In this document: piece by piece, positions 57,040 through 64,000 of the stretch
Numbering within the stretch: the first letter of the stretch is position 1
Layout: each line of letters begins with the position of its first letter
NCBI GenBank assembly: GCA_021397845.1
Contig: CM038052.1
Span: 135,413,854 to 135,477,853, forward strand
Reading direction: 5' to 3'
DNA from: Areca catechu
Lineage: Eukaryota > Streptophyta > Magnoliopsida > Arecales > Arecaceae
DNA length: 64,000 nt
The notes under the pieces: model-generated
Databases searched by the model: none
Told to the model about the DNA's origin: nothing
The model's input: the letters and a program-made list of their open reading frames with translations, nothing else
Translations under genes and position numbers: made by a program

Positions 57040-58033
57040 TACTAAAGCCTATCAGAATAGTATTTAATACCCATTTCCCTTTTACAATAGTCAAACTCTT
57101 TGATTCTAAGGGCTTTAGTGAAGGGGTCAGCTAGAATCTATTTTCCATCGATCTTCATAAGACTGATGTCACCTCGTTTCACGATCTCTCGCACGAGGTG
57201 ATAGCACTGCAGAATGTGCTTGGTGTGGTGTCATACTTTGGCTCCTTAGCTTGAGCAATGGCTCTTATACTGTCACAATACACTAGAACAGGACCATCTA
57301 GGAAAGGTACCACACCTAGCTCTCTAAGGAACTTCCGGAACCATATGGCTTCCTTTGCTGCATCTGATGTTGCAATGTACTCTGCTTCGCATACCGAGTC
57401 TGCAACTATTGCCTGTTTGGAACTCTTCTAGCAGTCGCTCCTCCATTCAGGATAAACACAAATCCTGACACATCTTGCTATCATCTCTGTCTGACTGGAA
57501 ACTGGAGTAGTATATCCCACAAGTTTCAAGTCAAGTTCTCCATAAATCAGCCATTGGTCCTTAGTATTTTTCAAATACTTTAGGATGGTCTTAACCACCT
57601 TCCAATGCACCTCACCTGGGTCCATATGGTATCTGCTCACTACTCCTAGTGAGTATGCCATGTCTGGTCTAGTATATGTCATAGCATACATGATAGAGCC
57701 CACTGCAGAAGCATAAGAAACTCTACTCATATGCTCTCTTTTCTTAGGAGTTGTCGCACAATCCTTCTTGAAAAGAGTAATTTTAGAACTTATCGGGAGA
57801 TAGCCTTTCTTGAAATTCTCCATGCTGAACCGTTTCAGCACAGTATCAATCTACATAGACCGGGACAATCATAAAAGTCTCTTAGATCTATCTCTATAGA
57901 TCTTCATACCTAGTATGAAAGAAGCTTCACCCAAGTCCTTCATAGAGAACTGAGATGACAACCAGACCTTTATTCTTTGTAATGCTGCGATGTCATTCCC
58001 GATTAAGAGAATGCCATCAACATACAGTACTAG
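57040..58033 (-). pseudogene. E9 RT end and RNase H
   Basis: RT: the palm box reads YVDG (58013-58024), so the second catalytic Asp is Gly, followed by ILLIGND and KDLGEASFILGMKIYRD. A frame break near 57850 leads to the open frame 57841-57428: VLKRFSMENFKKGYLP, TYTRPDMAYSLGVVSRYHM and LKNTKDQWLIYGELDLKLVG. RNase H ends in broken pieces (AEYIAASD, AQAKEP) by about 57110. The polypurine tract AAGTGGGAG lies at 57031-57039 on the - strand. Confidence 0.85.
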
Positions 58034-59519
58034 TGTTGGCTCCACCCAGTGATTTTGATGAATAACAAAACATTGAGTATATAATGTATACTAATGTGTA
58101 TTTCAAGTTATGAGTTTTCAGAAAGAAAGCATCTCAAAATCTCAAAAATTTATGTATCATGGCATGCTATGGCACGGAGCATTTCTTGTAATTCTGGACA
58201 TCTTCTTCATGAAAAAAGGGCTTTTACATGTTCAATTATTATTTATATATATTTCATTTAATTTCAATATCAATATTTATGTTTTTGGCTCAAATTATAC
58301 TTGAATCTAAATTTTTCAGTCTCAAGTGTCGACACCTGGGAAGCCAAGTATCGACACTTCAGCATTTGGCATGCAGAAAAATCCTTGGCATGCCAAGTGT
58401 CGACACCTAGAACTCAAGTGTCGATACCTACATTTCAAGTGTCGACACTAAGGTTTCCAAGTGTCGACTCAAGGCCTGAGATTTTTGAAAATCCAGAACT
58501 TTGCCATGGAGGGTTTTTTGTGTCAAGTGTCGACACCTGTACATCAAGTGTCGACACTTGAAAGTTAAAGTATCGACACCTAGAAATCAAGTGTCGATAC
58601 CTGACAGCCAAGTGTCGATACCTGATGAGCCAAGTGTCGACACTTGAAGCCTGACAGCCCTAACGGATATTTTTTTGACTTGCAGAACTTGCTTTTGAAG
58701 TTCCAAACGGCTAGATTCAAGGCTCCAACGGTCACAAACCATTTTTTTGAAGTTTCTTGTTGTATTTAACCTCCACCAACTTCATTCTAAAGGCATTGAA
58801 GTGTATTGAAGTCCATTCAAAGCCAAAAAGCCAATATTCTCTCAAAAACTTCACATCAAAAGCCTTTTATAGTTTGATTCCCTGAAAATGCCTTCAAGCT
58901 CATCCTAGCATCATTCCAAAAAGAGATGTTTTGAAAATATCCCAAGGAGGAGACAAGACAAAACATCAACTTGAGCTTCAAAGCTTCCATTCTACTCTTG
59001 AAGAGAGTTTATCTTAGTTTTAAAAGTTGTATATCTATTTTTATCTTGTGATTTGACCTTGCTTTCAAGGGTATCTTGAAAGAAGGTTGTTGTGGTTTGT
59101 TGGTGAGCCAAAGGGATAAAATCAACTAGGGTTAACTTGTGAGCCCGAAGACAAAACAAGTGTAAAAGGTTGTTGGTAAGCCTAGGTGACAAAATCAACA
59201 TAGGTTTTGACTTGTGAGCCTTTTGAAAAACAAGTCAGCTATAATCTTGATTGGATTATAGTGGAATTCCCAAGGATAGCTTGGAGAGTGGATGTAGGTG
59301 CTAGGTTTGTACCGAACCACTATAAATACTGTGTTTGTATGTGATTGCCTTCTTTCCCTCTTGCTCCTTGCTATTTACATTTGATTTACTGCTTTCAGCT
59401 GCATTGAATCTTGAGCATTGAATTTATTACTCACAAACACCACTAGACCTTCACATTACTTTTTTAAATTTTAAAAGACCCAATTCACCTCCCCTCTTGG
59501 GCTCCATTTATGGGCAACA
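58034..59519 (+). repeat. E10 5' LTR (1486 bp)
   Basis: It runs TGTTGGCTCCACCCAG to TTATGGGCAACA. A large GTCGAC cluster lies at 58323-58650. The downstream half (58730-59510) resembles the E4 LTR (CCTCCACCAA, CCTACATCCAC equivalents). No gene. Confidence 0.9.
58323..58650. repeat. GTCGAC palindrome cluster, E10 LTR
   Basis: Twelve units AAGTGTCGACACYT or one-base variants (CGATACC, TATCGACAC) are spaced about 19-65 bases apart. Two are perfect AAGTGTCGACACTT (58546-58559, extending to an 18-base palindrome, and 58632-58645). Confidence 0.87.
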
Positions 59520-59521
59520 AG

Positions 59522-59533
59522 TGGTATCAGAGC
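59522..59533 (+). promoter_or_regulatory. E10 primer binding site
   Basis: TGGTATCAGAGC, an exact match to the initiator methionine tRNA site, lies 2 bases after the LTR end. Confidence 0.92.
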
Positions 59534-59575
59534 ACCGGTACTCTCTTGTGGTCCAAGGATCATGAGTGAAAGATC

Positions 59576-61290
59576 ATGGCAGCCCCAATAGGAATGGGTG
59601 TAGTTGAAGGTCAAGCTTCAATTCGTCCCCCACTTTTCAATGGCACAAATTACACGTATTGAAAAACATACATGTGCATCTTTATTCAAGCTATATTGAT
59701 TATAATTTGTGGAGGACAATTGTAAAAGGTCCTCATCAGCCTACTTATGTCGGTTAATGGCATTCTCACTCCAAAGATGGAAGATGATTGGGATGAGAAT
59801 GACATTAAGCAAATAGAGCTCAATGCTAAGGTTATGAACTTGTTATTTTGCTCTCTTGACCCAAGTGAATTTAATAGAATATCTAATTGTCTCTCCACCA
59901 AGGAGATTTGGAATACACTTGAGGTTACCCATGAGGATACACACCAAGTAAAAATGATCAAGGTTAACATGCTTATTCATATGTATGAAATGTTTAAAAT
60001 GGAACCTACTGAGTCTATCAGTGAGATGTATATTAGGTTCACAAATATTGTGAATGGTATGAGAAGCCTAGAAAAAATTGTTTCTAATGGTGAACTTGTG
60101 AACAAACTCCTCAGGTCTCTACCAGCTTCTTGGGATGCAAAGGTAACAGCTATTAAAGAAGCCAAGGATGTCAACACTCTTCCACTTGAACAACTGTTGG
60201 GCTCACTGATGACCTATGAGCTCTCCCTCAAGCAAAAGAATGTGAAAGTCGACAAAAAGAAGAAAGTGATCGCTTTCAAATCTACTACAAGAGAAGAATC
60301 AAGTGATGACTTCGAAGAAGATGATGAAGAAGATGAGACAGCTCTAATTGCGAGAAAATTTAGAAGGTTTATGAGGAAGAAAAGGTTCAACTTCAAGAAG
60401 AAACCTCTAAAAGGTAAGCCAAGTAAAGAGAAAAAGACAAAGAGAAGGAGAAGGAGCAAGCCCCCTTGTTTTGAATGCAAGAAACCCAGTCATTTCAAGG
60501 TAGACTGCCCCTTGCCCAATAAAAGTAGAAGAAAGTTAAGAAAGAAAGCCATGATGGCAACCTGGAGTGATAGTGAGGACTCCAGTTCTGAGGAAGAACA
60601 GCAGCAGGTGGCAAACTTCTGTCTGATGGCAGATCATGATGAGGTATATATTCTGAAATCGAAAATGAATTTACATTTGATGAACTTCATGAAGTTTTTG
60701 ATGAATTAGTCATGGAATTTCAAAAACTAAAATCAAAACATAAAGATTTGAAAAAGCAAAATTTGGATTTAGCCAAAACAAATGATAAGTTTTCAAATGA
60801 AAATGAATCTCTTCTTTTTCAAAATACAAAATTAAATGATAAGATTTCAGTTCTTGAAAAGGAAAGAGAAGTTTTGAAAAAGAGAAGTTCTTTGGTTTTA
60901 AATGAAAATTTTTCAAAACAAAGAAAAGAAATTTTGGATGAAAATAAAAGATATAAAGAAGAAATTAAAAAATTAAAACCTTTTATAGATAAATTTACTT
61001 ATAATTCTGAAAAATTGAATTTGCTTTTGAACAATCAGAGTGCTATTTTTGATAGAGCATGTTTAGGGTTTAGAACTCATAAGAAACAAAAACTTTTCAA
61101 AAATTTCTTTGTGCCTGCATCTTCATCCATTACTTGATATGCATGTGGTACTAAAAGGCATAAGTCTTATATGTGCAACAAAAGAAGATTGAGTAATATT
61201 AAGAAAGTTTGGGTTCCAAAAGGAACCAATGCCACTAACCTAAAAGGACCCAAGATGACTTGGGTACCTAAAGTCTACACTTGATCTTTA
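59576..61290 (+). pseudogene. E10 gag, with zinc knuckle and coiled coil
   Basis: The ATG at 59576 (MAAPIGMGVVEGQ) is the family start. Stops and a shift lie between 59660 and 59750, after which 59747-60709 is open for 320 codons. The capsid reads FCSLDPSEFNRISNCLS, TLEVTHEDTHQVK and LVNKLLRSLPASWDAK. A Lys-rich basic stretch precedes the knuckle CFECKKPSHFKVDC (60467-60508, all ligands present). The next frame (60712-61137) is a long heptad-like Lys/Glu/Asn/Leu segment, probably a coiled coil. The linker KKVWVPKGTN (61204) leads to protease. Confidence 0.88.
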
Positions 61291-61700
61291 TTGCAGGTAT
61301 GCCTTGCAACCAACAAGAAAAGAATGTGGTACCTTGATAGCGGTTGCTCAAGGTATATGACAGAAGATGTGGAGTAGTTCTCATCGCTCGAATATCAAAA
61401 TGGTGGCAATGTGACTTTTGGTGATAATGGAAAAGGCAAAATTATTGGTATTGGTAAAGTCCATGGCAATGGTGGAGTAGTTCTCATCCCCTCTTCTTAC
61501 ATTGATAATGTTTTATATGTTGATGGTTGAAACATAACTTGGACAAGGATTTTAAAGTTATTTTTGAATCTTCTATGTGCATTGTTTCTAGTTTAGATGA
61601 TAATGGCATCAAGTTCATTAGTCATAGGCATGGCAATATCTATATGGTTGATCTTGATAATCTTCCGATTCAAAATGGTCAATGCCTAGTGGCAATGGAG
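61291..61700 (+). pseudogene. E10 protease
   Basis: Aspartic protease with MWYLDSGCSRYMTEDVE at 61326-61376, then a TAG; after it NGGNVTFGDNGKGKIIGIGK. A duplicated GGTGGAGTAGTTCTCATC at 61471 repeats wording at 61368 (GTGGAGTAGTTCTCATC), a small insertion absent from E4. A stop at about 61527 leads into the next frame (KDFKVIFESSMCIVSSLD). Confidence 0.83.
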
Positions 61701-62565
61701 GCCAAGATCAATGAAACTAGTTGGCTTTGGCATCGTAGACTAGGACATGCTAGTATGCATTTGATTTCAAAACTTAGCAAAAATAATTTGACAAAGGACT
61801 TGCCTAAACTCAGTTTTGAAAAAGATAAGATTTATAGTGCATGTCAACTTGGAAAACAAACCAAATCCTCTTTCAAACCAAAAGGAGTAATCTCTACATC
61901 TAGACCCTTAGAGTTGCTTCACATGGACCTCTTTGGGCCAACTAGAACATCTAGTTTGGGAGGTAAGAAGTACGGTCTAGTTATTGTAGATGATTTCTCA
62001 CGATTTACATAGGTCATGTTTTTAGCACATAAAGATGAAACAATTTCTGAATTCATTAGATTTCATAAATGAGTTTCAAATGAAAAAGGTGTTTCAATCA
62101 TATCATTGAGAAGTGACCATGGAACCGAATTTGAAAATACTGATTTTGATAAATTTTGTATTGAAAATATGCATCACAATTTTTCTGCACCTAGGACACC
62201 TCAACAAAATGGGGTGGTAGAAAGAAAAAATATAACTTTTGAAGAAATGGCACGCACCATGCTTTGTGAAAATGATTTACCTAGATATTTTTGGATGGAA
62301 GCCATAAATACTGCATGCTATGTTTTAAATCGAGTTTTGATCCGACCGATTTTAAAGAAAACACCTTATGAACTTTGGAAGGTTAGAAAACCCTCAATTC
62401 ATTATTTTCATGTTTTTGGATGCCGTTGTTTCATTTTAAACAATGGTAAAGACAATTGGAGCAAATTTGATGCCAAATCAGATGAGGGAGTCTTTTTAGG
62501 CTACTCCACATCTAGTAAGGCATAACAGGGTCTTCAACAGAAGAACACTTGTTGTTGAAGAATCC
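61701..62565 (+). pseudogene. E10 integrase
   Basis: GAG-pre-integrase: WLWHRRLGHASMHLISKL, then SACQLGKQTKS, where the first Cys of C-x2-C is Ser (IYSACQ). Core: LELLHMDLFGPTRTSSLGG and KYGLVIVDDFSRFT (first Asp), RSDHGTEFENTDFDKF (second Asp, 62106-62155), APRTPQQNGVVERKN (Glu). A stop at 62010 and a break at 62073 interrupt the core. C-terminal piece: VFGCRCFILNNGKDNWSKFD to 62525. Better kept than in E4. Confidence 0.87.
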
Positions 62566-63665
62566 ATACATGTGATATTTGATGAATCTGACCATAAATC
62601 TTCGAGAAAAGAATATGTGCTTTCTGATGAAACAGATACCAAAAAAACTGAAAGTATAAACAACAACGAAGAGCCTACCAAGGAGCGAGAAGATGTTCAG
62701 AACACTGAAGGACATCAAGCACAAGGTGATGAAAATACTTCTACAATTGATCCACTGCCAAAAGAATGGAGGTATGCTCATAGACACCTAAAAGAATTAA
62801 TTATTGATGATCCATCTAAAGGTGTAAGTACTCGATCATCACTTAGAAATATCTATGATTATTTAGCTTTTGTTTCTCAAATTGAACCTAAAACTATTGA
62901 GGAAGCTGAATGTGATAGTAATTGGATAAATGCTATGCAATATGAACTTAACCAATTCAAAAGAAACAATGTTTGGACATTAGTAGATAGGCCTTCAAAT
63001 ACTTTAATTATAGGCACAAAATGGGTTTTTCGAAATAAACTTAATGAAAATGGTGTTGTTACTAGAAATAAGGCTAGACTAGTTGCCAAAGGATACAATC
63101 TGGAGGAAAAGATAGATTTTGATGAAACCTTTGCTCCTATAGCTAGACTTGAGGCAATTAGGCTAGTTGGCTTTTACTTGCTTTATGAATTTTAAATTAT
63201 TTCAAATGAATGTTAAAAGTGCCTTTTTAAATGGTCTTATTGAAGAAGAGGTTTATGTTGAACAACCTCCTAGTTTTGAAAATTCTGAATTTTCAAAACA
63301 TGTTTACAAACTTCATAAAGCTTTGTATGGTTTGAAACAAGCTCCTAGAGCTTGGTATGATCGTTTAAGTTATTTCTTGCTCAAAAATGATTTTGCTAGA
63401 GGTAATGTAGACAAAACTTTGTTTTTAAAGAAAAAGAATGATGATCTCTTAGTAGTACAAATCTATGTAGATGATATAATATTTGGAGCTACTAATGAAT
63501 CTCTTTGTCAAGAATTTGCAAAGCTAATGCAGGATGAGTTCGAGATGAGCATGATGGGAGAACTGAATTTCTTTCTCGGACTCCAAATAAAGCAAACCAA
63601 AGAGAGGATCTTCATCAAACCAAGCAAAGTACATAAAAAAAATACTCAAAAAGTTTGGGATGAAG
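62566..63665 (+). pseudogene. E10 reverse transcriptase (YVDD present)
   Basis: The long frame 62572-63195 covers an acidic linker and the RT start (ECDSNWINAMQYELNQFKR, NVWTLVDRPSNT, KWVFRNKLNENG, ARLVAKGYNLEEKIDFDETF). A single shift near 63170 leads to the open frame 63167-63706: NVKSAFLNGLIEEEVYVEQP, YGLKQAPRAWYDRL and IYVDDIIFGAT (YVDD 63464-63475), then NFFLGLQIKQTKE. A further shift near 63620 garbles the segment after KQTKERIFIK. RT copies the RNA into DNA. Confidence 0.88.
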
Positions 63666-64000
63666 AACACCAAGCCTTTAGGTACCCCTATGAGCTCTAC
63701 TTGTAGACTTGACAAGGATGAATCAGGTAAATCTATTGACCAAAAATATATCATGGCATGATCGGTTCATTGCTATATCTTACTACCAGTAGGCCAGATA
63801 TCATGTTTAGTATTTGTATGTATGCCAGATATCAGTCTAATCCTAAAGAGTCTCATCTTTTGGCTGTTGAACGTATACTTAGATATCTATCTGGCTCAAT
63901 TGAAATTGGTTTGTGGTACTCTAGAGATTCTTCATTTGAATTGATTGCTTATTCTGATGCTGACTTTGCTGGGTGTAAACTTGATCGTAAAAGTATTAGT
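63666..64000 (+). pseudogene. E10 RNase H (partial, window end)
   Basis: Read across frames: a broken start (TPKPLGTPMSSTC-like, 63672), then LYLTTSRPDIMFSICMYARYQ-like wording near 63770-63830, PKESHLLAVERILRYLSG-like wording at about 63845, and YSDADFAGCKLDRKSIS at the end, which includes the first catalytic Asp region. The rest lies beyond base 64000. Confidence 0.8.

Larger units (their letters stand above)
54752..58033 (-). mobile_element. E9: 3' half of a Ty1/copia element
   Basis: On the - strand: RT end and RNase H (58033-57040), polypurine tract, then a 3' LTR (57028-54752). The LTR start resembles that of E5, and the pol wording is closest to E5 (YSLGVVSRY, AQAKEP), so E9 belongs to the same family group. 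E10 cuts it inside RT at 58033; the other half is presumably beyond the window. Confidence 0.87.
58034..64000 (+). mobile_element. E10: SIRE/Maximus-like Ty1/copia element, 5' part
   Basis: 5' LTR 58034-59519, primer site 59522, gag from 59576, protease about 61320, integrase to about 62560, RT to about 63650, RNase H to the window end. Gag and Pol match E4 closely, though the LTR repeat units differ (GTCGACACTT here, GTCGACCTC there). Frames are better preserved than in E4 (several of 140-320 codons), and RT keeps YVDD. The 3' part lies outside the window. Confidence 0.92.

Noticed and set aside
58323..58650. CRISPR array (regularly spaced palindromic repeats)
   Set aside because: Units are 14 bases with irregular spacing of 19-65 bases, sit inside a plant LTR, and have no cas genes. 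Not a CRISPR locus.

Overview
The window is plant nuclear DNA made entirely of transposable elements. I find no host protein gene, tRNA or rRNA gene and no bacterial-type feature. The lineages are typical of angiosperms: Ty3/gypsy chromoviruses (CRM-like and Tekay/Del-like), a Tat/Retand gypsy element with two RNase H regions, several Ty1/copia elements including two of SIRE/Maximus type, and small non-autonomous LTR elements. Nothing visible identifies the species. Almost every reading frame is broken, so coding features are called pseudogenes.

Layout, in labels used below. E1 (1-8416, + strand) is a CRM-like element in tandem form: pol, shared LTR, gag-pol, LTR. E2 (- strand) is an old LTR seen as 8417-8672 and 45843-48672; other elements have split it. 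E3 (from 8673, + strand) is a Tekay-like chromovirus that lost most of its pol; a second E2 copy (8761-10196) sits in its 5' LTR. E5 (15637-45842, + strand) is a copia element. Its 5' LTR is split by E4 (16854-27753, - strand, SIRE-like, target duplication CTCCT) and its 3' LTR by E6 (35462-45317, + strand, copia, target duplication TCATT). E7 (46126-48462, - strand, target duplication CTAAT) is a short non-autonomous element with a GC-rich interior, inserted in the right part of the old E2 LTR. E8 (48673-52456, + strand) is the gag, protease, RT and RNase H part of a Tat/Retand element. Two LTR-like stretches follow (52457-53725 and 53726-54751). E9 (54752-58033, - strand) is the 3' half of a copia element, cut by E10 (58034 to window end, + strand), a second SIRE-like element.

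The nesting gives relative ages. E8 is older than E2; E2 is older than E1, E3 and E7; E3 is older than E5; E5 is older than E4 and E6. The 53726-54751 LTR is older than E9, which is older than E10.

The most unusual signals are noncoding. Clusters of spaced palindromes built on GTCGAC occur in LTRs and leaders of different copia lineages. A leader motif pair (ACCTGGCC with TGGTGTCTAAG) is shared by gypsy and copia elements. A second palindromic repeat set occurs in the E6 leader. The SIRE-like E4 carries a third ORF in the env-like position. E7 carries a GC-rich passenger segment.
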